Shown piece by piece: positions 25,529-35,742 of a stretch of DNA of 64,000 bases (position 1 is the stretch's first letter; each line of letters opens with the position of its first letter). Made by a program: the position numbers and the translations under genes. Where the stretch lies: assembly GCF_000827595.2 (NCBI RefSeq), contig NZ_LN776183.1, positions 372,001 through 436,000 of the forward strand, in the 5' to 3' direction. Origin of the DNA: Necropsobacter massiliensis. GTDB taxonomy: Bacteria > Pseudomonadota > Gammaproteobacteria > Enterobacterales > Pasteurellaceae. The notes under the pieces were generated by a model. That model ran no database searches. It saw only the letters and a program-made list of their open reading frames with translations, and had not been told where the DNA came from.

Positions 25529-26470
25529 ATGAAACGTAATTTATTGCATAAAACCTTATTATCCGGATTATTCGCCTTGTCTGTTACCGGTTTTGCCAAT
25601 GCGGCGGAAAAACCACAAATCGCCTTATTAATGAAAACGCTGAGTAATGAATATTTTATTTCAATGCAACAAGGTGCCGAGGAAACGGCGAAACAAAAAA
25701 ATGTGGATTTAATTGTACAGGTGGCGGAAAAAGAGGATTCTACCGAACAATTAGTCGGCTTAGTAGAAAACATGATTGCCAAGAAAGTCGATGCGATTAT
25801 TGTGACACCGAATGATTCGATTGCTTTTATTCCGGCATTCCAAAAAGCGGAAAAAGCCGGAATTCCGATCATTGATTTAGATGTTCGGCTTGATGCTGAC
25901 GCAGCTAAAAAAGCCGGTTTGGCATTTAATTATGTCGGTGTTGATAATTTCTACGGCGGCTATTTAGCGGCAAAAAATCTTTCAGAGGCGCTAGGTGGCA
26001 AAGGCAAAGTCGCAATGTTGGAAGGGATTGCCGGTGTGGATAACGGCGAGCAGCGCAAAGCTGGCGCGTTGAAAGCATTCGGTGAATATCCCGACATTCA
26101 TATCGTCGCATCACAATCCGCTAACTGGGAAACGGAACAAGCATTAAATGTGGCGAGTAATATCTTAACCGCAAATCCGGATATTCAAGGTATTTTTGCG
26201 GCTAATGATAATATGGCGATCGGCGCGGTTACGGCGGTAGAAAATGCCGGGTTGGCGGGGAAAGTGCTCGTAACGGGTTACGACGGTATTCCGCTTGCCA
26301 TTGAATATGTAAAACAAGGCAAAATGCAGAATACCATTGATCAATTGCCGAAAAAACAAGTCGCCATCGCGATTGAATCTGCGTTAAAACAAATTAATAA
26401 ACAGCCGATTGACCCGGTCGTTTACGTAGAACCGGTTGTGGTGGACAAAAAAGAATCGGCGAAATATTAA
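25529..26470 (+). CDS. Periplasmic sugar-binding protein (ribose/AI-2 type)
   Basis: 313 residues with a signal peptide (1-25, ending FANA) and a type-I periplasmic binding fold: PQIALLMKTLSNEYFISMQQ, AIIVTPNDSIAFIPAFQKA, IPIIDLDVRLD, VGVDNFYGGYLAA, IFAANDNMAIGAV and VTGYDGIPLAIEYVKQGK. The ligand is not predictable by eye, but the D-x-R and DG contacts typical of pentose binders are present. Transcribed divergently from ATPase-permease-kinase-regulator, and separated from the next gene by a paired-USS terminator. Confidence 0.92.
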   Translation: MKRNLLHKTLLSGLFALSVTGFANAAEKPQIALLMKTLSNEYFISMQQGAEETAKQKNVDLIVQVAEKEDSTEQLVGLVENMIAKKVDAIIVTPNDSIAFIPAFQKAEKAGIPIIDLDVRLDADAAKKAGLAFNYVGVDNFYGGYLAAKNLSEALGGKGKVAMLEGIAGVDNGEQRKAGALKAFGEYPDIHIVASQSANWETEQALNVASNILTANPDIQGIFAANDNMAIGAVTAVENAGLAGKVLVTGYDGIPLAIEYVKQGKMQNTIDQLPKKQVAIAIESALKQINKQPIDPVVYVEPVVVDKKESAKY

Positions 26471-26510
26471 CCCGGTTTGTATAAATGACTATCCGTCTTT
26501 GTACGGACTG

Positions 26511-26577
26511 AAAAGTGCGGTCAGTATTTGGCCTGTTTTTCCACTGAAAAACGGTGCGAAAACCGACCGCACTTTTA
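26511..26577. terminator. Inverted uptake-signal pair, bidirectional terminator
   Basis: AAAAGTGCGGTC (26511-26522) and GACCGCACTTTT (26565-26576) are perfect inverse copies 42 bases apart, between convergent genes. Confidence 0.75.
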
Positions 26578-28365
26578 AATCGCTGCCGTATTGTCCAATA
26601 ACCATTCTTTGGCTCGACCTTCGCAATGAGGGGCGAGTTTGTCGCGTACGGTGCGATGATAATTATTTAACCAGTCGATTTCATTTTGATTCAGCAATGA
26701 TTTATCAATAAGTCTGGTGTCAATCGGGCAGAGAGTAACGGTTTCAAAGCATAGGAAAGTACCGAATTCGTGTTCCTGCGGTTGTTCAACGGGCTGATTT
26801 ACAACCAGATTTTCGATGCGGATTCCCCAGCGCTGCGGGCGGTATAATCCCGGTTCGTTGGAGGTAAGCATACCTGCCCGCATGGCGTGTTGCGGTTGTG
26901 GGGCGGCATGGTAGGAAATCACCTGCGGACCTTCGTGAACATTCAGTACATAGCCGATGCCGTGACCGGTGCCGTGTCCGTATTCGCGCTGTGCCTGCCA
27001 TAACGGCTGGCGGCAGATTGCATCCAACATCGGTGACAGAATCCCTTCGGGGAAAATCGCCTGTGCCAGCGCGATATGCGCTTTCAATACGTAAGTGAAA
27101 TCCCGTTTTTGTGCATCGCTCGCGTTGCGTATGGCGATCACGCGGGTAATATCCGTTGTACCGGTGTGGTATTGCGCGCCGGAGTCGATTAACAAGACGC
27201 CGTTGCCTTCGATACGGCTGAAATGCTCGGCAGTAGCGGAATAGTGGGGTAGTGCGGCATTGGCGTTAAAGCCGGCAATGGTGTTGAAACTTGGCGAAAT
27301 ATAGTGCGGTCGATGAGAACGGTGTTTAATCAGCATCTCGCTGATATCCAGTTCGGTAAACGCCTTATTTTCTGCGATGAGCTGTTCCAATTCGGCAAAA
27401 AAACCGGCCAGCGCCACGCCGTCCTCCACCATTGCCTGACGAATAAAGGCGATTTCCTGTGCGGATTTCATCGCTTTTAAATAGGTGCTGGGATTGATTG
27501 CTTCAATTAGTGTTACCTGTGCCGGCAGTTTCGCCAACGTACTGATTGCGACTTTGTTCGGGTCGAGCAAAAGACCGCCTTGCAGCGCCGCCATGCGGTC
27601 TGTCACGGCGTGATAATCTGCAACGCGAATGCCGGCCTCATCCAGCAGGGCCGAACATTGCGCGTTGAGCTTACTGGGTTCGACAAAAACTGTTGCGCTG
27701 TCGTTTTCAATCAGCAAATGGGCAAGAAAGACAGGATTATAAGGCACATCGCTGCCACGCAGATTAGTCAGCCAGGCAATGTCATCCAAGCTGGAAATTA
27801 AATGTGCATTTGCGCCTTTTTCTTGCATTGCGCGGCGGATTTTCGCCAGTTTCTGTGTAGCAGATTGCACCACGAATTCGCCAGCGTGCGGATAAATTGG
27901 CGCCGCGGGCAAAGGCGGACGTTGCGACCAAATATCGGCAACAATGTCTGATGCGCTACACAATTGAATTGATTTGGCGGCAAATGCCCGTTCCAGCTGA
28001 CGCTGAGCGGATAGCGAAAGCCCGTCGGCGGCAGCACCGACAGTGGCGCCTGTGGGTAAATTATTTATCAGCCAGTCGATGTGAGTTTGCCCCGTTCCCA
28101 ATTTGCCAAGGCTAATGCCGCTGCCGTTCAGCTGCTCTGCCGCTTGTTCCCAATAGCGGCTATCCACCCATAAACTTGCCTGTGTTGCCGTTACTGCCAA
28201 TGTGCCAACTGAGCCGGTAAAACCCGATAACCAACGACGGGTTTGCCAATGTTCGGGCAGATATTCCGAAAGATGTGGATCGGCGGAAGGGGCGATCCAG
28301 CCGTCGAGTTGATGTTGCTGCATTGCCTGCCGTAAACGGGCAAGCGGTGAATGTTGAGCTGTCAT
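26575..28365 (-). CDS. Xaa-Pro aminopeptidase (M24B family, long form)
   Basis: 596-residue creatinase/aminopeptidase-P-type peptidase: two N-terminal prolidase-like domains and a C-terminal dinuclear-metal pita-bread domain. Metal ligands lie in LLIDSGAQYHTGTTDITR (two Asp), YGHGTGHGIGYVLNVHEGP (His), TSNEPGLY (Glu) and GIRIENLVV (Glu). It cleaves N-terminal residues before proline and is longer than E. coli PepP (about 440), like eukaryotic-type aminopeptidase P. 12 bp after a peptide transporter gene, so imported peptides are its natural supply. Confidence 0.93.
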   Translation of the reverse strand: MTAQHSPLARLRQAMQQHQLDGWIAPSADPHLSEYLPEHWQTRRWLSGFTGSVGTLAVTATQASLWVDSRYWEQAAEQLNGSGISLGKLGTGQTHIDWLINNLPTGATVGAAADGLSLSAQRQLERAFAAKSIQLCSASDIVADIWSQRPPLPAAPIYPHAGEFVVQSATQKLAKIRRAMQEKGANAHLISSLDDIAWLTNLRGSDVPYNPVFLAHLLIENDSATVFVEPSKLNAQCSALLDEAGIRVADYHAVTDRMAALQGGLLLDPNKVAISTLAKLPAQVTLIEAINPSTYLKAMKSAQEIAFIRQAMVEDGVALAGFFAELEQLIAENKAFTELDISEMLIKHRSHRPHYISPSFNTIAGFNANAALPHYSATAEHFSRIEGNGVLLIDSGAQYHTGTTDITRVIAIRNASDAQKRDFTYVLKAHIALAQAIFPEGILSPMLDAICRQPLWQAQREYGHGTGHGIGYVLNVHEGPQVISYHAAPQPQHAMRAGMLTSNEPGLYRPQRWGIRIENLVVNQPVEQPQEHEFGTFLCFETVTLCPIDTRLIDKSLLNQNEIDWLNNYHRTVRDKLAPHCEGRAKEWLLDNTAAI

Positions 28366-28377
28366 AATACCTCCAAA

Positions 28378-29829
28378 TCAGTCAATACCGCTGAGCATGC
28401 GGTTTAAATTATTGGTGAAAACCAGCAGTAGCACACCACAACCGATGCCAATGCCGCCAAGCAGACCGTAAAAATGTAACAGTGTATCGGCATGATAAAA
28501 CCATTCGAATATCAAGCCGCCTAAGGTGAAACCGATAGAGAGTGAAAGAAAATTCAGTGCCACCATTTGTGTTTTAAAATGAGGCGGTGCGATCTTGGTT
28601 GCAAAAGACAGCGAAATCGGTGAAATCAGCAGTTCGGCAAGAGTGAGTACAATGATCGACAGCGCAATAAAAATCAGCGGCATAACGGTGTCGCCGAGAA
28701 ATGGCATATACAGCAGATAAAACACGCCGACCGTGATTAAACCGTAAGCAAATTTATCCGGTGTTTTCGGCTGATTTCTGCCCATTTTCATCCATAACCC
28801 CGCCAGCAGACCTGAAAACAGAATTACCCATAATCCCTGAATTGAACTGAACCAAGCAACCGGAATCTCAAAGCTGCCGAACATCCGCTGCGCTTTTGCG
28901 GTTTCGTCGATATAAATCGTGATCACGGTATAAAACTGAAACCATAATGCCCAGAAAATACAAGAGATTAAAAACAGCGGTAAATAGGCCAGAATATATT
29001 TTTTCTGGGTTGACGTGCTCTGTTTGCCTTTTAACAGGCGGGTAAAATAATACACCGAAAGCAGGACGACCACCGCCAATAACACCGATTTAAAATTACC
29101 GAAATGCAGCCAACCAAGCGCAATCGATAGGGCAAAGAGCGCTAAACCTAACAAGGTAAGGCGGAAAATCGCCGGTTTTTCATGGGATTGTAACGGAAAA
29201 GGGGCGGGGGTTTTAGGGAGAAATTTCCGTCCGCGACTGTATTGCCATAAACCGAACGCCATGCCGATGGCGGCCGCACCGAAACCGTAATGAAAACCGA
29301 TATTACTTTGTAGCAGCCCTGTCAACAGTGGGCCGAGCAGTGCGCCGATATTAATGGCGATATAAAAAATGGAAAAACCTGCATCACGCAGATGGCGGGT
29401 TTCTTTGCTTTCATAGAGTTGTCCGACCATGGAACTTGCCGAGGCTTTCACGCCGCCGCTACCGAAAGCAATCAACACTAAGCCGGCTATCAGCCCGACA
29501 AAATCGGGCACAATTGCCAGCGCAATATGTCCCGCCATGACCACCACGCCCGACCAGAATAGAGTGCGTTCGGCACCGATTAAACGATCCGACAGCCAGC
29601 CGCCCAAAATTGTGGCTAAATAAATACTGCCGCCATAGGCACCGACAATGCCGCCGGCCACAGTTTTATCAATGTTCAGACCGCCGTTTATGGTGTGATA
29701 GTACAGGTACATCATTAAAATGGCTTGCATGCCGTAAAAAGAAAAGCGTTCCCACAATTCGATCTGGAACAGTTTGCTCAGCTGAAACGGATGCCCGAAA
29801 AATGTCCGTGCGGTTGGGGTCGGTGACAT
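28378..29829 (-). CDS. Proton-dependent oligopeptide transporter (POT/PTR family)
   Basis: 483 residues, about 12-14 membrane helices. The POT signature ELWERFSFYGMQAILMMYL (ExxER at about residues 25-29) is intact, as is FSIFYIAINIGALLGPLLTG. It imports di- and tripeptides with protons (DtpA/DtpB type). Strong ribosome-binding site GAGGAGG. Upstream in one operon with the Xaa-Pro aminopeptidase. The 280-bp upstream gap holds the dyad TGACGC/GCGTCA (29956-29975) and an inverted USS pair belonging to the next gene. Confidence 0.92.
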   Translation of the reverse strand: MSPTPTARTFFGHPFQLSKLFQIELWERFSFYGMQAILMMYLYYHTINGGLNIDKTVAGGIVGAYGGSIYLATILGGWLSDRLIGAERTLFWSGVVVMAGHIALAIVPDFVGLIAGLVLIAFGSGGVKASASSMVGQLYESKETRHLRDAGFSIFYIAINIGALLGPLLTGLLQSNIGFHYGFGAAAIGMAFGLWQYSRGRKFLPKTPAPFPLQSHEKPAIFRLTLLGLALFALSIALGWLHFGNFKSVLLAVVVLLSVYYFTRLLKGKQSTSTQKKYILAYLPLFLISCIFWALWFQFYTVITIYIDETAKAQRMFGSFEIPVAWFSSIQGLWVILFSGLLAGLWMKMGRNQPKTPDKFAYGLITVGVFYLLYMPFLGDTVMPLIFIALSIIVLTLAELLISPISLSFATKIAPPHFKTQMVALNFLSLSIGFTLGGLIFEWFYHADTLLHFYGLLGGIGIGCGVLLLVFTNNLNRMLSGID

Positions 29830-30009
29830 ATCGTCCTCCTCGTGATTAAGTCAATAAGCGTGCAACATCTTGTGAAATGAAATCATTGGGTTCGAACTTA
29901 ACAAAAATTTAACACAAAATCTGAGAAAGAAGAATATTTTTTTAAGGAGTAATCCTGACGCTAAATCATGCGTCATTATCCGATGCGCTATGCTACCAAA
30001 ATAACATAC

Positions 30010-30074
30010 CAAGTGCGGTGAATATTAAGATATTTTCTGAGGCTGAAAACCCTTTAAAAAATCGACCGCACTTT
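30010..30074. terminator. Inverted uptake-signal pair downstream of the patatin-like gene
   Basis: AAGTGCGGT (30011-30019) and ACCGCACTT (30065-30073) in inverse orientation, 37 bases after the patatin-like stop codon and before the peptide transporter promoter region on the same strand. Confidence 0.65.
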
Positions 30075-30110
30075 ATAGGTGTTCTGCCGGTGTATTTGCC
30101 TGAACATGCG

Positions 30111-30959
30111 TTAAGCCGAATGATTTAAATAGCGTGTTAAATTATCCAGCTCCCGTATGCCATCGTTGACGCCCAACTCATACATTGCTTGAATTTTATT
30201 TAAATCCTTTTCAATACGACCGATGGGCAAAGACACTGACGGGCGGATAACGAAAATCCAGTTTTGCTGGTGCAGACGGATAATTTCCTCCACTCGGCGA
30301 TTATAATCCAAATGACGGCGGGACAAAGTATCAACTAAATTCGGATACTTACGATAAAATGCGTTAATGAAATAGCGATTGGCGGCTGTTTTGCGGTAAT
30401 CAAAAGGACGAGTTAGGATCACAATAATTTTGTCATACCCCAACGATTGACAATAGGTTAACGGAATACTGTCGGCGATGCCGCCGTCTAAATATTTGTT
30501 GCCGTTAAATTCAATCATTTTTGAGACGAAAGGCATGGCGGAGGTAGCGCGCAACAACTCCATTTGCGCAAACACATCGGTGATTTTGACATATTCTGCC
30601 AGACCGCTTTCCACATTAGTCAAGGTTACATAAAAATCAATTGCGGATGCTTTGAATGCGGCGTTATCAAAGGGATCCAGCGTAACGGGAACTTCATAAA
30701 AAGCAAATTCCTTATTGATAATATTGCCGGTAGTCAGCAAACTGCGCAATCCGATATAGCGTTTATCATTGATATATTTCAGGTTATAACGAATAACTCG
30801 TCCGCGCTGACGAGAAGGATAATTGGCACCGAACAATGCGCCGGCGGACACACTGACGATGCCATCGACCCAGATATTTTCATCCATCAACACATCCAGC
30901 ACGCCGGCGGTAAACATACCGCGCATTCCGCCGCCTTCCAGAACTAAGCCGATTTTCAT
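30111..30959 (-). CDS. Patatin-like phospholipase family protein
   Basis: 282 residues of the bacterial patatin/YjjU group, predicted serine lipid hydrolases. The oxyanion loop EGGGMRGMFTAGVLD is at the N-terminus, the nucleophile elbow reads VSVSAGALFG and the catalytic Asp sits in YLDGGIADSIPL. The elbow normally reads G-x-S-x-G; here the first Gly is Ser. No signal peptide, so cytoplasmic or membrane-peripheral. Its substrate is unknown. Divergent from truA. Confidence 0.85.
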   Translation of the reverse strand: MKIGLVLEGGGMRGMFTAGVLDVLMDENIWVDGIVSVSAGALFGANYPSRQRGRVIRYNLKYINDKRYIGLRSLLTTGNIINKEFAFYEVPVTLDPFDNAAFKASAIDFYVTLTNVESGLAEYVKITDVFAQMELLRATSAMPFVSKMIEFNGNKYLDGGIADSIPLTYCQSLGYDKIIVILTRPFDYRKTAANRYFINAFYRKYPNLVDTLSRRHLDYNRRVEEIIRLHQQNWIFVIRPSVSLPIGRIEKDLNKIQAMYELGVNDGIRELDNLTRYLNHSA

Positions 30960-31077
30960 CCGTTCACCTTTTATTCAATTATATTCAGACTTGCCATCAT
31001 ATCACCCCAACTTCATTCTATAAACCGGAAATTTCCCCTATAATAGCGCGATAAGATCAACAGTTAAGGAAAATAGC

Positions 31078-31872
31078 ATGAAAATCGCGCTCGGTATCAC
31101 CTATAACGGCAAAAATTATTTCGGCTGGCAGCGTCAAGAAAAGGTGACCAGTGTACAGGCAGAACTGGAAAGGGCAATCGCTTTTGTTGCCGATGAAGAA
31201 TGCGCGGTTTTTTGTGCCGGACGAACTGATGCTGGCGTTCATGCCACCGGACAGGTCATTCATTTTGAAACCGCTGCGTTGCGACCGGAAAAGGCTTGGT
31301 GTTTCGGCGTGAACGCCAAGTTGCCCGATGATATTGCGGTTACGTGGGCAAAACAGGTGGATGATGATTTCCATGCGCGTTTCAGTGCGACGGCGCGCCG
31401 TTATCGTTATGTGATTTATAACCATAAATTGCGCAATGCGATTTTACCTGACGGCATCACTCATTGCCATTTGCCGCTGGATCATCAATTAATGAACCAA
31501 GCCGGGCAGGCGTTAGTGGGCGAGCATGATTTTTCCGCGTTTCGTGCTGCGCAATGCCAGTCAAATACGCCGTGGCGCAATGTGCATCATCTGCATGTAA
31601 TTCGGCGCGGCGATTACCTCGTAATTGATATTCAAGCGAATGCGTTTGTTCATCACATGGTGCGCAATATTGTCGGCAGCCTGATTGAAGTCGGTTGTCA
31701 ACAGCGACCGGTAGCGTGGATTGCCGAATTATTGGCCGAAAAAGACCGCACTTTGGCGGCGCCGACGGCCAAAGCGGCTGGCTTATATTTGGTGCATGTC
31801 AGCTATCCGGCGCGTTTTGCATTGCCGCGACATAACTTGGGGCCGCTGTATTTAGAAGATGAACTTTGGTAG
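31078..31872 (+). CDS. truA: tRNA pseudouridine(38-40) synthase TruA
   Basis: 264 residues. It isomerises U38-U40 in the anticodon arm of many tRNAs. Catalytic Asp51 in [15 protein letters not shown]; further family blocks [22 protein letters not shown] and [16 protein letters not shown] at 31039-31044 is a likely -10 box and TTAAGGA the ribosome-binding site. Upstream of accD-folC, as in enterobacteria where truA, accD and folC cluster. Confidence 0.97.
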   Translation: MKIALGITYNGKNYFGWQRQEKVTSVQAELERAIAFVADEECAVFCAGRTDAGVHATGQVIHFETAALRPEKAWCFGVNAKLPDDIAVTWAKQVDDDFHARFSATARRYRYVIYNHKLRNAILPDGITHCHLPLDHQLMNQAGQALVGEHDFSAFRAAQCQSNTPWRNVHHLHVIRRGDYLVIDIQANAFVHHMVRNIVGSLIEVGCQQRPVAWIAELLAEKDRTLAAPTAKAAGLYLVHVSYPARFALPRHNLGPLYLEDELW

Positions 31873-31956
31873 CCACATCAGACCTTTAGCGCTGGCATAT
31901 TAGGCTGAATTATGGTGTAATAGCCGGAATTTTCTCATTGATAAAAAAGGTTAACT

Positions 31957-32877
31957 ATGAGCTGGATTGATAGAATTTTTAGTAAAAACACCGCCTCATC
32001 ATCGCGTAGAGCCAATGTCCCCGAGGGCGTGTGGACGAAATGTACCGCTTGCGAACAGGTGTTATATCGTGACGAATTAAAACGCAATCTGGAAGTTTGT
32101 CCGAAATGCGGGCACCACATGCGAATCGATGCGCGCGAGCGTCTGCTGGCGTTGCTGGATAAAGACAGCGTGCAGGAAATTGCCTCAGATCTGGAACCGA
32201 AAGATGTGCTGAAATTCAAAGATTTGAAAAAATATAAAGACCGTCTTTCTGCGGCGCAAAAAGACACCGGGGAAAAAGATGCGTTGATTTCCGTGTTTGG
32301 TACCTTATACGGCATGCCGGTTGTGGCGGCAGCGTCGAATTTCAGTTTTATGGGCGGTTCCATGGGCTCGGTAGTCGGCGCAAAATTCGTTAAAGCGGCG
32401 GAAAAAGCCATGGAGGAGCATTGTCCGTTTATTTGTTTTTCCGCAAGTGGCGGTGCGCGGATGCAAGAGGCGCTAATTTCATTGATGCAAATGGCAAAAA
32501 CCAGCGCGGTGTTGGCAAAAATGCGGGAGCAGGGGGTGCCTTTCATTTCAGTGTTAACCGATCCGACTTTGGGCGGTGTTTCCGCCAGTTTTGCCATGCT
32601 GGGCGATATTAATATCGCAGAACCCAAGGCATTGATCGGTTTTGCCGGTCCGCGAGTGATTGAACAAACCGTTCGCGAAAAATTGCCGGAAGGTTTCCAG
32701 CGTTCGGAATTTCTGCTGGAAAAAGGCGCAATTGATATGATTGTAAAACGGGCCGATATGCGTGAAACTCTGGCAAGTTTATTAGGCAAACTAAGTAATA
32801 AACCGTCGCCTTTTATTGAGCCTGAATCTGAATTATTAGTAGCAGAAACGGAAACTCTTGTTGCAACCCATGAATAA
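31957..32877 (+). CDS. accD: Acetyl-CoA carboxylase carboxyltransferase subunit beta
   Basis: 306 residues (E. coli 304). N-terminal four-cysteine zinc ribbon: Cys29, Cys32, Cys48, Cys51 ([16 protein letters not shown]). The crotonase-like core has [11 protein letters not shown] and [10 protein letters not shown]. With AccA, encoded elsewhere, it transfers CO2 from biotin to acetyl-CoA, the first step of fatty-acid synthesis. Its stop overlaps the folC start by 8 bases. Confidence 0.98.
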   Translation: MSWIDRIFSKNTASSSRRANVPEGVWTKCTACEQVLYRDELKRNLEVCPKCGHHMRIDARERLLALLDKDSVQEIASDLEPKDVLKFKDLKKYKDRLSAAQKDTGEKDALISVFGTLYGMPVVAAASNFSFMGGSMGSVVGAKFVKAAEKAMEEHCPFICFSASGGARMQEALISLMQMAKTSAVLAKMREQGVPFISVLTDPTLGGVSASFAMLGDINIAEPKALIGFAGPRVIEQTVREKLPEGFQRSEFLLEKGAIDMIVKRADMRETLASLLGKLSNKPSPFIEPESELLVAETETLVATHE

Positions 32878-34198
32878 TTCAAGTAAACCGTTAAAAGCCA
32901 CTTCGTCCCTTCAGGAGTGGCTTTCTTATTTAGAACATAGCCATACTAAGGCGATTGATTTGGGACTGGAGCGGGTTGCCGCGGTGGCGCAGGCGTTGGA
33001 TTTATTGACTCCGGCGCCTTTTGTGATCACCGTCGGTGGCACCAATGGCAAAGGCACGACCTGCCGTTTGCTGGAAACACTGTTGCTGAACGCAGGGTAT
33101 CGTGTCGGGGTGTATTCGTCACCGCATTTGCTGCGTTATAACGAACGGGTGCTGATCCAAAACTGTGAGCTGGATGATGACGCCCATTGCCGCGCGTTTG
33201 CTTTTATTGAGCGGCATAAAACTCAATCGTTAACGTATTTTGAATTCAGCACATTGGCCGCGTTGTATTTATTCAAACAGGCAAAATTGGACGCGGTTAT
33301 TCTGGAAGTTGGACTGGGCGGGCGTTTGGATGCGACCAATGTGGTGGACAGCGATATTGCGTTGATTACCAGCGTTGATATCGATCACACGGATTTCCTC
33401 GGTTCGACGCGCGAACAAATCGGGTTTGAAAAAGCCGGTATTTTTCGTGCCGGCAAACCGGTGGTGATCGGCGAACCGGATATTCCGGCATCCATGCTGG
33501 AACAGGCGCATAAGCTGGGTTGCCCGTTAGCCTGCCGCGATCAGGACTGGCGGTTTACGCTGCAAGGTGAAACTTGGGATTGGCAGAATGAAAAAGTGCG
33601 GTGGGAAAATCTGCCGTTTGCGCAAATTCCGCTCGCCAACGCCGCGACCGCACTGGCTGCTATTCAATATTTACCTTTTGTTATTACGCTGCAGCATATT
33701 CGTCAAGCATTGCAGCAAGTGGCGTTAACCGGACGCTTTCAAACCTTGTCGGTGGAAAAACGCACGGCGCTGGGGCGATGCCTTGGAAAACCGGTTGAGA
33801 GGTTGCCGCGCGTGATCATTGACGTCGGACATAATCCTCATGCCGCACGCTATTTAGCCGAAAAACTGACCGCACTTAAAGGGCAGAACGACGGTAAAAT
33901 AATCGCAGTGTGCGGCATTTTGAAAGATAAAGATGCCGTCGGAGTGCTGACGCCGTTGTTACCGTTGATTGATTATTGGTACTGCGTAGGGCTAGACGGT
34001 GAGCGCGGGCAATCCGGCGAGGCATTATTTGCGACTCTGCAACAAACGGCAGGGTTGGTGCATCAATCCGCGGCGGGCGAAAGCGCAAATAATGTGGCGC
34101 AAGGCGTGCAACGTGCGCTAGCAAATGCGCAGGAAAACGATCTGGTACTGATATTCGGTTCTTTTCATACCGTTGCCGATTTTCTGGCAATGCTGTGA
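32870..34198 (+). CDS. folC: Bifunctional dihydrofolate/folylpolyglutamate synthase FolC
   Basis: 442 residues. It adds dihydropteroate to glutamate and then extends the polyglutamate tail of folates. Mur-ligase-type ATP loop [43 protein letters not shown] and the C-terminal [21 protein letters not shown] 32870 lies inside the accD end (8-bp overlap), implying translational coupling; an in-frame TTG at 32858 is less likely. Ends before a good terminator; the dedD/cvpA/purF genes usual in E. coli do not follow. Confidence 0.96.
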   Translation: MNNSSKPLKATSSLQEWLSYLEHSHTKAIDLGLERVAAVAQALDLLTPAPFVITVGGTNGKGTTCRLLETLLLNAGYRVGVYSSPHLLRYNERVLIQNCELDDDAHCRAFAFIERHKTQSLTYFEFSTLAALYLFKQAKLDAVILEVGLGGRLDATNVVDSDIALITSVDIDHTDFLGSTREQIGFEKAGIFRAGKPVVIGEPDIPASMLEQAHKLGCPLACRDQDWRFTLQGETWDWQNEKVRWENLPFAQIPLANAATALAAIQYLPFVITLQHIRQALQQVALTGRFQTLSVEKRTALGRCLGKPVERLPRVIIDVGHNPHAARYLAEKLTALKGQNDGKIIAVCGILKDKDAVGVLTPLLPLIDYWYCVGLDGERGQSGEALFATLQQTAGLVHQSAAGESANNVAQGVQRALANAQENDLVLIFGSFHTVADFLAML

Positions 34199-34206
34199 AA
34201 AAATAA

Positions 34207-34236
34207 CGGGCGGTTGAGATACCGTCCGCTGTTTTT
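34207..34236 (+). terminator. Terminator after folC
   Basis: Stem CGGGCGGT (34207-34214) with ACCGTCCG (34221-34228), one G-U pair, then CTGTTTTT. Confidence 0.8.
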
Positions 34237-34248
34237 GGTCATATGCCC

Positions 34249-35712
34249 TTACAGCAGCGGGCTGAACAGGAAAAACAGGCGCTCAATAATGCGGTGATGA
34301 ACCGGGCGAGTTTTCCATTTTGCATAATCCAATTGAGTGGAATTGTTCAGATAATTTTCTTGTAATAATGTGATTTCGTTGGCAAAAGCCAGATCTTCCA
34401 CCACCATCGTGACTTCAAAATTGAGCAGAAAACTGCGCATATCCATGTTTACCGTCCCGACCAGTGCTAGCCGATTATCGATCAATATGCTTTTGGTGTG
34501 CAGTAATCCTTTGTTGAATTTATAGATTTTGACCCCGGCTGCCATCAGATCGTCAAAAAAAGTGCGGCTCGCCCAGCCGACCATTACCGAATCGTTTTTC
34601 TGCGGTAAAATCAGTGTGACTTCTACACCACGTAGCGCGGCGATCTGTAATGCCTCGGCGATACTGTGGCTGGGTACGAAATAAGGTGATGTGATAGTGA
34701 TACTTTTCCGTGCGGAGAAAATCGCAAGGGACAGTGATTGTGCCATCAAATCATCAGGAAAGCCCGGACCGGTCGCCAAAATTTGCACTGCATGGGAATT
34801 GTCGTTGTCTATTGGCAGCAGCGGACAGTCGGGCAACGCCAACGGTAATTCGCGTTCGGTTTCAATTTCCCAGTCCCACGCATGTAGGCTGTTGAGCACC
34901 GGCGACACCGGACCGTTGATACGTACCATAATATCAACCCATTCGCCCACATGACTGTCTTGTTTGAAATATTTGGGGTCAACCATATTCATACTGCCGG
35001 TATAGGACAATTGATTATCGATCACAATAATTTTGCGGTGCTGGCGTAAATCAATCCGGCTGAGAAACATACGCAATAAATTCACATGCAGCGCTTCGGT
35101 GATTTCAATGCCGTTATCCCGCATGATTTTACAGCTATGGCTTTTCAGAAAACTGCGGCTGCCTACGCTGTCGAGCAGAATTCGGATTGCCACGCCGCGG
35201 CGGCGGGCGTTAATCAGTGCGGTTTGCACCTGATTGATCAGTCCTCCGTCAGACCAGATATAAAACACCATATTGATAGTCTGCGTGGCGGCATCAATAT
35301 CGCGGATAATGCTGTTGATAATGCTTGCTGGCGTATCCAGAATATGCAATTCATTACCCAGCACACAGGGAATATGCAGCCGTTTTTTCGCCAGATCGAA
35401 CAGCGGGCGATAAAGCAGGGTATTGCGAGTATTGATAAGATTGTGGCACTGAGCGAGATTATCAAACCAGCAGTTGAATTTCGGCAATTGGCTGCGAAAC
35501 GCCTTTGCCCGCCGAGTGCCGAGATTAATTTCACCGAAAATCAAATAAGCGAGAATACCGACCACCGGCACCAAATAAATCACCATCAGCCAAGACAAGG
35601 TGGCGGAGACCGATTGTTTTTTAATGATCAACCGCAGTGTAATGGAAATGGTCAGCACCCAAATTATAGCGGGGATAATGTATGGTATAATTTGCTCAAT
35701 GGAAAAACGCAT
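34249..35712 (-). CDS. cls: Cardiolipin synthase
   Basis: 487 residues (E. coli ClsA 486). Two N-terminal membrane helices, then two phospholipase-D HKD motifs: HRKIIVID (H-x-K-x4-D) followed by GSMNM, and HTKSILIDNRLALVGTVNMD. It condenses two phosphatidylglycerols to cardiolipin and glycerol at the inner membrane. Divergent from the RluA-type gene with only 30 bp between start codons; convergent with folC. Confidence 0.95.
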   Translation of the reverse strand: MRFSIEQIIPYIIPAIIWVLTISITLRLIIKKQSVSATLSWLMVIYLVPVVGILAYLIFGEINLGTRRAKAFRSQLPKFNCWFDNLAQCHNLINTRNTLLYRPLFDLAKKRLHIPCVLGNELHILDTPASIINSIIRDIDAATQTINMVFYIWSDGGLINQVQTALINARRRGVAIRILLDSVGSRSFLKSHSCKIMRDNGIEITEALHVNLLRMFLSRIDLRQHRKIIVIDNQLSYTGSMNMVDPKYFKQDSHVGEWVDIMVRINGPVSPVLNSLHAWDWEIETERELPLALPDCPLLPIDNDNSHAVQILATGPGFPDDLMAQSLSLAIFSARKSITITSPYFVPSHSIAEALQIAALRGVEVTLILPQKNDSVMVGWASRTFFDDLMAAGVKIYKFNKGLLHTKSILIDNRLALVGTVNMDMRSFLLNFEVTMVVEDLAFANEITLLQENYLNNSTQLDYAKWKTRPVHHRIIERLFFLFSPLL

Positions 35713-35742
35713 TATTTTTTAACCGCACTTTATTTAATCACT

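Noticed and set aside
31935-32882. 315-residue minus-strand frame
   Set aside because: Perfectly antisense to accD, which has clear zinc and catalytic motifs; Ser/Arg-rich shadow frame.
35086-35742. Long open frame upstream of the RluA-type gene, which would fuse about 219 residues to it
   Set aside because: It is the exact antisense of cls, has no family similarity, and the ATG at 35743 gives the normal family start.
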